Source: Hymenobacter crusticola
GTDB lineage: Bacteria; Bacteroidota; Bacteroidia; Cytophagales; Hymenobacteraceae
DNA: 64,000 nucleotides
Reading direction: 5' to 3'
NCBI RefSeq assembly: GCF_002154225.1
Contig: NZ_MTSE01000018.1
Coordinates: forward strand, 387-64,386
Positions 1 through 8,675 of this stretch are shown piece by piece. Within the stretch, counting starts at the first letter, position 1. Every line of letters begins with the position of its first letter. The position numbers and the translations under genes were made by a program. Below the pieces are notes generated by a model that ran no database searches, was not told the origin of the DNA, and was given only the letters and a program-made list of their open reading frames with translations.

Positions 1-362
1 CGTATGTGTTCAGCCTCATTGTTACCGACAACCTAGGTCTGGCCAGCGCCGCGGCTCAAACGACGGTGACCGTCAACTCGGCTGCTAATCAGGCGCCAGT
101 AGCCAATGCCGGTGCGAATCAAGTCATCACACTTCCTACTAGCTCCGCTACCTTGAGCGGCAGCGGCACCGATGCTGATGGTACCATCGCTTCTTATGCT
201 TGGAACCAGGTGAGCGGCCCGAATACGGCCACCTTCACCAACAAGACGGTCGCTCAACCCGTAGTGAGCGGCCTGGCTGCTGGCACGTACGTGTTCAGCC
301 TCATTGTTACCGACAACCTAGGTCTGGCCAGCGCTGCTGTCCAAACCACGGTGACGGTGAAT
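1..362 (+). repeat. Tandem PKD-coding repeat, 285-bp period
   Basis: Bases 1 to about 70 and 286 to about 355 are nearly identical, including the stretch encoding FSLIVTDNLGLASAA, giving a 285-bp (95-codon) period. The repeat runs off the left edge, so more PKD copies probably lie upstream. Near identity at the DNA level points to recent duplication or gene conversion. Confidence 0.75.
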
Positions 363-2063
363 GGTAATGCTTGCCAGGTAGCTAACCCCACAGTCGCTAC
401 TCCGGTGGCTTACTGCCAAGGTGCCACGGCAAACCCATTGAGCGCCAGCGTGACGCTTGCCAGCGGTGCTACCTTGAAGATTTACACCACGGCTACTGGC
501 GGAACATCGCTAGCCACAGACTTCCGTCCGTCGACTTCGACCCTAGGCAACACCACTTATTATGTGTCGCAGGTATCGGGTACGTGCGAAAGCGGCCGCA
601 CCGCGTTGGTAGTGAATATCACGTCTGCGCCAGGCACGCCTAACATTGCCACCTCCGTTACGTACTGCGCTGGCACCCAAGCGAGTGCGCTGACCACGGC
701 CGTAACAACAAGCAGCACGCAGGGTGGCACTCCTACCCCCGCTAGCGCCTTGCGTGTGTACACTGCAGCCACGGGCGGCACGGCACTAGCAGGTAGCTTC
801 CAGCCTTCTACCGCCGCAGTAGGTACTAGCACTTACTACGTGTCGCAGGTATCGGGCACGTGCGAAGGACCGCGCATTCCCGTCACGGTGAATGTGGTGA
901 ACAGCCTGCCCGCACCTAAACTGCTCACCCCAGTGGGCGTTGACACGATGAACATTGCGGCCTGGGGTGACTCCTTCACCGACGCGCAGTATGGCTACTA
1001 CCCCCAGACGCTTTCGCAGCTCAGCGGCTACAGCGTAGCGAACCTAGGTATCGGCGGCCAAACGTCGGTGCAGATCAAAAACCGTATGCTCGCCGACCCA
1101 GCCAAGCACTCCTGGCCGACGATCATCTGGGCGGGCCGTAACGACTCCGACCAGGGTGAGCAAGTGAAGGCTAGCATCGCCGCCATGGTGGCTGCGCTCC
1201 CGCACAAAGAGTACATCGTTGTATCGGTTTACAACGGCTCGGGCGAGAGCCCCGGCACCTACGGCTACGAGCACGTGATGTCCCTGAACGCCGACCTAGC
1301 TTCTATCTACGGTAGCCACTTCATGAACATCCGTCCTTATACAGTGTCGATGTACGATCCTTCGATTGCCAGCGACGTGACGGACTACAACAACGATACG
1401 CCTCCTGGCTCGCTCCGGTCCGACTTCCTGCACCCCAACAAGCCGGGTTGCTCGATCATCGCCAACTACATCTACGCGCACATCAACCAGCTCTTTAGCG
1501 TGAACTACTGCCAAGGTGCTACGGCTAGCGCCCTGACGGCTAATGTGCGCATCCTGGGTGGCGCTACGCTGAAGGTGTACACCACTGCCACGGGTGGTAC
1601 AGCGCTGGCCGCTGGTTTCCGTCCGTCGACGGCTACCATTGGCAGCACCACGTACTATGTGTCGCAGCTGCTCAACGGTTGCGAAAGTGCCCGCACGGCC
1701 GTTACGGTGAACGTGAACAACTGCTCTAGCGCTGCTACTGCTAGCACCAGCAGCGCCCGCACCAGCACCATGAGCACGAGCACCAGCAGCACATTGGCTT
1801 CGCTCAGCGCTTTCGATGTGTATCCGAACCCCTTCTCGCGGCAGGCCACTGTCGACTTCACCTTCACCCAAGCGCAGTCGTACTCGCTAGAGCTGTATGA
1901 CTCGTTCGGCCGCAAGGTGCAGCAGATTGCAACGGGCGAAGCCCAAGCTGCTACGTCTTACACGCACTACATCGACGGCACGAAGCTCAATGAAGGCATC
2001 TACGTGGTGCGCCTCGTAGCAGGCAAGTTCAGCAAAACGTTCACGCTGACCTTAAGCAAGTAA
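3..2063 (+). CDS. T9SS-secreted PKD/Ig-like protein with embedded SGNH hydrolase domain (5' end missing)
   Basis: The frame is open to the left edge, so the N-terminus lies outside the window; 686 residues are visible. In order there are the end of one PKD domain, a complete PKD domain (about 30-118), two Ig_7-like domains of the Bacteroidota YCQG...YYVSQ...CES type (about 122-300), an SGNH/GDSL hydrolase domain (about 312-500), a further Ig_7-like segment (about 500-575), a Ser/Thr-rich linker and a T9SS type A sorting domain starting near FDVYPNP. The SGNH blocks are visible: GDS with the serine at 972-974, GIGGQTS, GRND, and DFLH with Asp at 1422 and His at 1431. Such domains de-esterify acylated carbohydrates or lipids; the substrate here is unknown. 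Secretion and surface anchoring by T9SS are inferred from the sorting domain. A terminator follows the stop. Confidence 0.85.
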   Translation, partial: YVFSLIVTDNLGLASAAAQTTVTVNSAANQAPVANAGANQVITLPTSSATLSGSGTDADGTIASYAWNQVSGPNTATFTNKTVAQPVVSGLAAGTYVFSLIVTDNLGLASAAVQTTVTVNGNACQVANPTVATPVAYCQGATANPLSASVTLASGATLKIYTTATGGTSLATDFRPSTSTLGNTTYYVSQVSGTCESGRTALVVNITSAPGTPNIATSVTYCAGTQASALTTAVTTSSTQGGTPTPASALRVYTAATGGTALAGSFQPSTAAVGTSTYYVSQVSGTCEGPRIPVTVNVVNSLPAPKLLTPVGVDTMNIAAWGDSFTDAQYGYYPQTLSQLSGYSVANLGIGGQTSVQIKNRMLADPAKHSWPTIIWAGRNDSDQGEQVKASIAAMVAALPHKEYIVVSVYNGSGESPGTYGYEHVMSLNADLASIYGSHFMNIRPYTVSMYDPSIASDVTDYNNDTPPGSLRSDFLHPNKPGCSIIANYIYAHINQLFSVNYCQGATASALTANVRILGGATLKVYTTATGGTALAAGFRPSTATIGSTTYYVSQLLNGCESARTAVTVNVNNCSSAATASTSSARTSTMSTSTSSTLASLSAFDVYPNPFSRQATVDFTFTQAQSYSLELYDSFGRKVQQIATGEAQAATSYTHYIDGTKLNEGIYVVRLVAGKFSKTFTLTLSK

Positions 2064-2096
2064 TTCCGCTCCTCTCCCTACATTTCCTACTACTAC

Positions 2097-2131
2097 AAAA
2101 GCGCCGGCCCCTTGGTCGGCGCTTTTGTTTT
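2097..2131 (+). terminator. Rho-independent terminator of the PKD/SGNH gene
   Basis: AAAAGCGCCG (2097-2106) pairs with CGGCGCTTTT (2117-2126). The hairpin is GC-rich and followed by a T-run. Confidence 0.8.
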
Positions 2132-2421
2132 ATCTGGGCTTGGCTAGTCACTGCCTCCAAAAGTCGCGCAATGATTTAACCTCTACGCTTGCCAACCTAG
2201 GTTGCCTTTGGGTGGATAACCAGCTCTGGCTAGAGATGACGCTCGATAGGCAGTAAGAGGTACCGTGTAAGTGCCTAGGATACATAAAAAATAATGTCAT
2301 TATAACAATATAAAGTTTTCTTTCCCCATGCTACGCCTTATGTTTACAACCCACTCGCTATGTGCGCTTTACATAGTAAAAATCGCATACACCCCTACCC
2401 TTTCCATTACAACGTTAGGCT
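2132..2421. other. Intergenic region upstream of the first FG-GAP gene
   Basis: I find no gene here. Bases 2281-2330 form a strongly AT-rich island typical of a promoter region, and TATGTTTA near 2338 resembles the Bacteroidota -7 element TAnnTTTG with one mismatch. I could not assign a matching -33 element with confidence. Confidence 0.35.
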
Positions 2422-5400
2422 ATGATTCCATTCTTTACTTCCGCATCTGGCCCTGCTCGACCGGTGGGGCTTTCACGTCGCTTACAAGCTAGATTACTGC
2501 TGCTAGTGGCCGTGAGCAGCATAGGTGGCGCTTACGCCCAGGCGCCCACTGTCACCGGCTTGACACCAGCGCGCAATGCCCGTTCAGCGCCGCGCACTAC
2601 TAATGTGGCGGCTACCTTTAATCAGCCGCTTAGCAACACCCCCGTCACGCAGCAAGCCATCTGGGTGTTCGGTCAGCAAGCCGGTAAGAAAGCCGGCACC
2701 GCAACGGTGAGCGGCAACACCCTCACCTTCGACCCTAGCTCCGATTTCAAAGCAGGCGAGACGGTGTATGCCACCATTACGGGTGCGGCGCAGAGTAGCG
2801 GCGGCGTGGGAGCTATACCACACGTGTTTCAGTTTACCACCGCCACGGCGCTGGCACCGGCTACCTTTGCGCCGGCCCAGCTCGCTCCCCTAGGATTTTA
2901 CCCTAACGAGGTGAAGTTTGGCGACCTGAACGGCGATGGCGCCTTGGATATTTTGGCGGCGAGCAACAATTCAAATGTTGCCATTCGTCTGAATAATGGC
3001 AGTGGCGTTTTCGGAAACACGCAAACAGTGGCAGTAGGCGCTGAGCCGCGCGTGCTGGCCACGGCCGACATAGATGGTGACGGCGACTTAGACTTTTTGA
3101 CCAGTAATAACACCTCCGGCACCACTCCCGTGAGTGTGAATCTCAACAATGGGAATGGTACCTTCTTGAGCGGGCAGTCGGTACAACCGGGTGGGGCAGT
3201 GTTGAGCCTAACCCTAGGTGACGTGGATGGCGACGGCGACGCGGATCTGCTGATTGGCAAGTACTCCACGGTGGCCGTGCGCCTCAACAATGGCAGCGGT
3301 CTGTTCAGCGGCAATCAGGAAGTACCCGTGGATGCTATGTTCATCGAAGCCGTAGCGCTGGGCGATGTAGACAGCGACGGCGACCTCGACCTACTTACGG
3401 CCAACGACAGCCGAGGCACCGTGAGCGTGCGCCTTAACAATGGCAGCGGCACTTTCGCCGGTGGCTCCGAAGTGGCCGTGGGTGGGCAGCTGTTTGACGT
3501 GACAACCGGCGACGTAGACGCCGATGGCGACCTCGACCTGGTAGCTGCCAGCCAAAGCATGGGCAAAGTAAGTGTACGGCTGAACAGCGGCAACGGCACC
3601 TTCACCACGGGCCAGGACCTCGTGGTAGGACCTAGCCCCTACACAGTGGAGCTCGGCGACCTGGATGGCGATGGTGACCTCGACCTCGTCACGGGCCGCA
3701 CGAGTGGGGGCACGAGCGTGAGCTTAAACAACGGCAGCGGCACTTACGCCCCTGCTAAGACACTGACGCCCGTATCATACTCCCGGCCACTAGCCCTCGG
3801 CGACGCCGACAACGACGGTGACCTCGACATTCTGACGGGCAACGACAGCAGCACCAGTTACGGTCTGAATCTATTCCTGAATCAACCTGCTCCTAGCATC
3901 ACCAGCGTGACGCCCAATACCACATCAGCTGGCGTCAGCGTGACCATCATTGGCAACAACCTGCTAGGTGCTAATGGCGTGACCTTCAATGGGGTGGAAG
4001 CTACCAGCTTCGTAGCCAATTCGAATACGCAGCTTACCGTTACCGTACCGAATGGCGTTAGTTCGGGTCCGCTTGTGGTTACGTCCGTGCTCGGCAACAG
4101 CAACAGTGTGCCCTTTACCATCTCGTCGGCCTTGGGAGTAGTGAGCGTCACGCCAGCGCGTAATTCCAACACGGCGCCCCTGCGCGGGCCTGTGACAGTG
4201 ACCTTGCGCGTTCCCTTCAGCAACAGCCCCGCCACCCTAGGTGCGCTAAAAGTTTTCAGCCAGCAGTCCGGCGGATTGAAGGCTGGTACGGCTAGCGTCA
4301 ACTCTACCGCGCTGAGCTTTACGCCTGCGTCCCCTTTCAGAGCTGGCGAAACAGTTTACGCTACCCTCACAGGGCAAGCCCAATCGGGGCCAGGGGCTGA
4401 AATCACGCCCCACGTTTTTCAGTTTACCACGGCTACTAGCCCGAGTTCGGGGACTTTCTCCCCAGGCACGACTTTATCCCTTTACACGCCTATTACTACT
4501 GTGTTGACCGGCGACGTAGACGGCGACGGCGACCAGGACTTGCTCGTACTACCCTCCGTTTCGGGCTCCGCCCTGAGGCAGGTGAGAATCTACTTGAACA
4601 ACGGCAACAGCTCTTTCACCAGCGCTTCGTCCTTCACTTTGCGCAGCACCCCCACCAACCTAGAACTCGGTGACATCGATGGCGATGGCGACCTCGATCT
4701 GCTTGCTCCCAACAACGGTCCCGTTCTGACAGGTACGCTCGATACATACCTGAACAATGGCCAGGGCGCCTTTACGCTGGTACCAGGGTCGGCGGCAAAT
4801 CCTATTGCTCTCGGCACTTATAAGCTCCGGGACGCTGACGGCGACGGCGACCTCGATATATTTGCCTTGAACTACGCAACGGCGAGAGTATACTTTAATA
4901 ATGGCAGCGGCACGTTCGGCTCGATGCGTGAAGTACCCGTAGGAGAAAACCCAGTTTTCCTAGCCGTGGGTGATGTTGACAATGATGGCGACCTAGACCT
5001 GCTCACCGCCCCCTACAGCCCTCAGATGACCGTGAGCGTGCGCTTGAATGATGGCACTGGCACCTTCAGCGGCAACCAAGAGGTGTATATCAGCGAAATC
5101 TTCCTGCCCAGCGGCCTCGACCTAGGTGACGTAGACGGCGACGGTGACCTAGACTTCGTGACGATCAGCAACAGCACCAAAAATGCGAGCATCCGCCTAA
5201 ACAATGGCGCGGGCCAATTCAGCGGCAACCAGGAAGTAGCCGTCGGGAGCGGCGGCAACCCTAGGAGCGTGTCGCTGAATGATATCGACGGCGACGGCGA
5301 CCTAGACTTGCTCACTACCAGCACCAGTAATACTGTGAGTGTACGCCGAAACAACGGCGCTGGTATTTTCACCGGCAATCAGGAAGTACCTTCCACGAAT

Positions 5401-8400
5401 ACCCCCGGCATCCTCTACGCCCGTGATATGGACAACGACGGGGACCTCGACCTCGTCACGCTGGGTTACGACGTGGTGCAGGTGCAGCTAAACGGCAACA
5501 CGACCTTGCTGCCCACAGCCTTCTCCCCTGCCCGCAACGCCCGCTCGGCCCCGCGCGACACCGATGTAGCCGTCACCTTCAACCAAGCGCTTACCAACAA
5601 CGCCGCCACGCAAGGCGCCTTGAAAGTGTTTGGGCAGCAAAGCGGCTTGAAAGCTAGCGCCGTAACGGTGAGCGGCAACACGCTCACGCTAAACCCTAAC
5701 GCGGACTTCAAACCCGGCGAGAAGGTATTTGCTACCCTCACCACCGCCGCGCAAAGCAGCACCGGCAGCTTGCCGAACGCGCAGGTGTACCAGTTTACGG
5801 CGGCCGCAGCCTCTGGCCCAGGTACCTTCCTCGGCGGCTCCGACGCCGACGGCGGTGGCCGCCTGGCCGTAGGCGACGTCGATGGCGACGGTGACCTCGA
5901 CTACGTGACCTACGGCGGCGCCGTGCGCCTGAACAATGGAAGCGGCACCTACACCAACGGGCAGCAACTCAGCATTGGCGGGCCGCGCAACGTGGCGCTC
6001 GGCGACCTAGACAGCGACGGCGACCTAGACCTCGTGCTAAGCGTGAATACGGGCCGGGGCTTCGTGTACGTGCGCTTAAACAACGGTGCGGGCACTTTCT
6101 CAGGCACCCAGCAACTATCGGTGGGCGCTGAGCCTTACGGCCTTGCCTTGGGTGACGTGGATGCGGATGGGGACCTCGACGTGCTCACCGCCAATGGCAC
6201 CAGCGGCAGCGTGAGCGTGCGGCTCAACGATGGCTTGGGCACCTTTGCGAGCACGGGCCAGGAACTGAGCACCGGTGGCCAATCAACTAGCCTAGCTCTT
6301 GGAGACCTCGACAGCGATGGCGACCTCGATATCATCGTGGGAAACGTGAACACGAACACCGTATTGGTGCGCTTCAACAACGGCCAAGGTTCCTTCAGCG
6401 GCAACCAGACCGTGACCGTGGGCTTCAACCCCAACAACCTAGCCCTCGGCGACGTGGATGGTGACGGGGACCTCGACTTTGTGTCGTCGAACCTCAACAA
6501 CTACGTGAACGGCCAGCGGACCAATGGCACCGTAAGCGTAGGGCTCAATGATGGCTTTGGCACCTTCCGCGAGAGCCAGCAAGTAGCGCTCAGCGGCAGC
6601 CCGCTCGATGTGACCCTGGGCGACCTCGACGGTGACGGCGACCTGGACCTGGTGAGCGCCAACGGCGGCAGTAATTTTGGGTCCACCGCCAGCGTGCGCC
6701 TGAACAATGGCAGCGGCACCTTTGCCGGCAGCCAGGAGGTGACCGTCAGCTCTGCTCCGGCCAGCGTAGTGCTAGCCGACGCCGATGGCGACGGCGACCT
6801 CGACCTGTATACCGGTGGCAGTAACTCTACCAGTGTGCGCCTGAACCAGTCGGCCGCTTCGCTGCTGGCCGTCACGGCGGTTTCTCCCAAGCGGAACGCC
6901 CCTACCGCGCCCCGCACCACGCCCGTTGCGGTAACCCTCAACCAAACGCTTAGCAATAGCCCAACCAACCTAGATGCCTTGCGTGTATTCAGTGCGCAGG
7001 CGGGCGGGCTCAAAACCGGCACCAGCACCGTGAGCGGCAACACGGTGAGCTTCGCCACGACAGCTAGCTTCAAGCCCGGCGAAACCGTGTTTGCCACGGT
7101 ACTACCAGTCCTCCGCAGCACCGGCAACCAGACGCTGGTGACGCCGCAAGTCTTCCAGTTTACGGCGGCTACCGCCCCTAGCACCGTTACCTTCAGCGGC
7201 TCCGACTTGGGCGTGGGCACCAGTCCGCAAGCCACCACGACGGGCGACATCGACAACGACGGCGACTTGGACCTGCTCACCGTGAACACCACTCCCGTGG
7301 GCACCGTGAGCGTGCGCCTGAACAATGGCAACGGCACCTTCACCACGGGTCAGCAAGTGCCCGTTGGCTTTAATCCGTACCATCTCGTGCTGGGCGACCT
7401 CGACGGTGATGGTGACCTCGATCTGGTAGTGGCCAATGCGGGTGGCTCCGACGGTATCATCAGTCTCGCTTATAACAACGGCACGGGCACCTTTTACTTG
7501 TTCTCGCAGGCATACGCGGGCAACAATCCGCATGCGGTAGCCCTAGGCGACGTGGATGGCGACGGCGACCTGGATTTGCTCGCGGCCAACTACACCATCA
7601 GCGGCAACACCACCAGCAGTTCCGTGAGTGTGCGCCTGAACAGTGGCGGCATTGGCTTTGGCGGCCAACAGCAAGAAGTGAGCGTGGGCACGCGCCCGCT
7701 GAGCCTAGCCCTGGGCGACGCCGATAACGACGGCGACCTAGACTTGTTCACGGCCAACTCCAACACCAGCACCGTGAGTTTGCGCCTCAACACTGGCACC
7801 GGCATCTTCAGCGGCACCACCGAAATCGGGGTGGCCTACAACCCGGAAGTGCTGACCTTGGGCGACATCGACAACGACGGCGACCTGGACTTACTCACCT
7901 CCAATGCCGCCAGCAACGCCGTGAGTATCCGCCTGAACAATGGCCTAGGCTCCTTCTCCGGCACCGAGCAACTAACCGGCCTGAGCACGCCCCGCAGCCT
8001 AGCCCTCGGCGACGCCGATGGTGACGGCGACCTGGATGTACTCGTGACCAATGGCGGCAACAACACGGTGAGTGTGCGCCTGAACAACGGCACGGGTAGC
8101 TTCAGCGGCAACTTGCAAGTACCCGTCGGCACGGCGCCCACCGGCCTGGCCTTGGCCGACCTGGACGGCAACGGCACCCTCGACTTCGTGACTTCTAACC
8201 TAGGTGCCGGTACGGCCAGTATCCGCCTAAATGCGGCTAGTAGCGCTAGTGCGGCCAAAGTGCTGGCCAAGGCGCCGGCCAAGTTGACGGAGCAAGTGGA
8301 GCTGTACCCCAACCCAGCGCATGCCTCCGTGCACCTGCAACTGCCGACCGAACTAGCGCAACAAGCCGTGCAGCTTAGCCTGGTAAATGCACTTGGGCAA

Positions 8401-8535
8401 GTGGTGCTGGAGCAGCAGCTCTCCGCCCGCCAGACGGCCGCAGAGCTAAAGCTAGGTAGCCTGGCGCAAGGTGTTTACAGCATGCAGCTACGCACGGCGG
8501 CGGGCCTGGTAACTAAACGATTAGTAGTTGAGTAA
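2422..8535 (+). CDS. Giant T9SS-secreted FG-GAP/VCBS propeller protein, four modules
   Basis: The protein has 2037 residues with a signal peptide ending near AYA-QA (about residue 40). There are four modules, each an SbsA-type (Big_5) Ig-like domain plus a propeller: Ig 41-145 and propeller 148-489; an IPT/TIG domain 490-570; Ig 572-675 and propeller 678-1028; Ig 1030-1133 and propeller 1135-1475; Ig 1480-1580 and propeller 1589-1935. A T9SS type A sorting domain starts near 1954 (LYPNPAH). Each propeller holds seven calcium loops of the form DxDGDGDLD, the count expected for an integrin-alpha-like seven-bladed propeller. The likely role is calcium-stabilised surface adhesion or matrix; this is inference, since no catalytic motif is seen. 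It is the first of six tandem paralogues. The start is preceded by a pyrimidine-rich leader and no clear Shine-Dalgarno. Confidence 0.88.
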   Translation: MIPFFTSASGPARPVGLSRRLQARLLLLVAVSSIGGAYAQAPTVTGLTPARNARSAPRTTNVAATFNQPLSNTPVTQQAIWVFGQQAGKKAGTATVSGNTLTFDPSSDFKAGETVYATITGAAQSSGGVGAIPHVFQFTTATALAPATFAPAQLAPLGFYPNEVKFGDLNGDGALDILAASNNSNVAIRLNNGSGVFGNTQTVAVGAEPRVLATADIDGDGDLDFLTSNNTSGTTPVSVNLNNGNGTFLSGQSVQPGGAVLSLTLGDVDGDGDADLLIGKYSTVAVRLNNGSGLFSGNQEVPVDAMFIEAVALGDVDSDGDLDLLTANDSRGTVSVRLNNGSGTFAGGSEVAVGGQLFDVTTGDVDADGDLDLVAASQSMGKVSVRLNSGNGTFTTGQDLVVGPSPYTVELGDLDGDGDLDLVTGRTSGGTSVSLNNGSGTYAPAKTLTPVSYSRPLALGDADNDGDLDILTGNDSSTSYGLNLFLNQPAPSITSVTPNTTSAGVSVTIIGNNLLGANGVTFNGVEATSFVANSNTQLTVTVPNGVSSGPLVVTSVLGNSNSVPFTISSALGVVSVTPARNSNTAPLRGPVTVTLRVPFSNSPATLGALKVFSQQSGGLKAGTASVNSTALSFTPASPFRAGETVYATLTGQAQSGPGAEITPHVFQFTTATSPSSGTFSPGTTLSLYTPITTVLTGDVDGDGDQDLLVLPSVSGSALRQVRIYLNNGNSSFTSASSFTLRSTPTNLELGDIDGDGDLDLLAPNNGPVLTGTLDTYLNNGQGAFTLVPGSAANPIALGTYKLRDADGDGDLDIFALNYATARVYFNNGSGTFGSMREVPVGENPVFLAVGDVDNDGDLDLLTAPYSPQMTVSVRLNDGTGTFSGNQEVYISEIFLPSGLDLGDVDGDGDLDFVTISNSTKNASIRLNNGAGQFSGNQEVAVGSGGNPRSVSLNDIDGDGDLDLLTTSTSNTVSVRRNNGAGIFTGNQEVPSTNTPGILYARDMDNDGDLDLVTLGYDVVQVQLNGNTTLLPTAFSPARNARSAPRDTDVAVTFNQALTNNAATQGALKVFGQQSGLKASAVTVSGNTLTLNPNADFKPGEKVFATLTTAAQSSTGSLPNAQVYQFTAAAASGPGTFLGGSDADGGGRLAVGDVDGDGDLDYVTYGGAVRLNNGSGTYTNGQQLSIGGPRNVALGDLDSDGDLDLVLSVNTGRGFVYVRLNNGAGTFSGTQQLSVGAEPYGLALGDVDADGDLDVLTANGTSGSVSVRLNDGLGTFASTGQELSTGGQSTSLALGDLDSDGDLDIIVGNVNTNTVLVRFNNGQGSFSGNQTVTVGFNPNNLALGDVDGDGDLDFVSSNLNNYVNGQRTNGTVSVGLNDGFGTFRESQQVALSGSPLDVTLGDLDGDGDLDLVSANGGSNFGSTASVRLNNGSGTFAGSQEVTVSSAPASVVLADADGDGDLDLYTGGSNSTSVRLNQSAASLLAVTAVSPKRNAPTAPRTTPVAVTLNQTLSNSPTNLDALRVFSAQAGGLKTGTSTVSGNTVSFATTASFKPGETVFATVLPVLRSTGNQTLVTPQVFQFTAATAPSTVTFSGSDLGVGTSPQATTTGDIDNDGDLDLLTVNTTPVGTVSVRLNNGNGTFTTGQQVPVGFNPYHLVLGDLDGDGDLDLVVANAGGSDGIISLAYNNGTGTFYLFSQAYAGNNPHAVALGDVDGDGDLDLLAANYTISGNTTSSSVSVRLNSGGIGFGGQQQEVSVGTRPLSLALGDADNDGDLDLFTANSNTSTVSLRLNTGTGIFSGTTEIGVAYNPEVLTLGDIDNDGDLDLLTSNAASNAVSIRLNNGLGSFSGTEQLTGLSTPRSLALGDADGDGDLDVLVTNGGNNTVSVRLNNGTGSFSGNLQVPVGTAPTGLALADLDGNGTLDFVTSNLGAGTASIRLNAASSASAAKVLAKAPAKLTEQVELYPNPAHASVHLQLPTELAQQAVQLSLVNALGQVVLEQQLSARQTAAELKLGSLAQGVYSMQLRTAAGLVTKRLVVE

Positions 8536-8574
8536 AGCCCGCTACAACGAACGACCATTCTACAAGCTTCCAAC

Positions 8575-8612
8575 AAAACGACCGGAGTCAGCAGTAGGCT
8601 CCGGTCGTTTTG
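8575..8612 (+). terminator. Terminator after the first FG-GAP gene
   Basis: AAAACGACCGGAG (8575-8587) pairs perfectly with CTCCGGTCGTTTT (8599-8611), a 13-bp stem. Any start for the next gene inside this hairpin is implausible. Confidence 0.85.
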
Positions 8613-8675
8613 CTGTTCAGCCCGCATTACCGACCAACTGATTCTCTGCAACACCAACCCTATTCTTTCTTAGCT

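Noticed and set aside
8610..8675. TTG start at 8610 for the second FG-GAP gene
   Set aside because: It lies in the arm of the preceding terminator and would put a long polar stretch before the signal peptide; ATG 8676 fits better.
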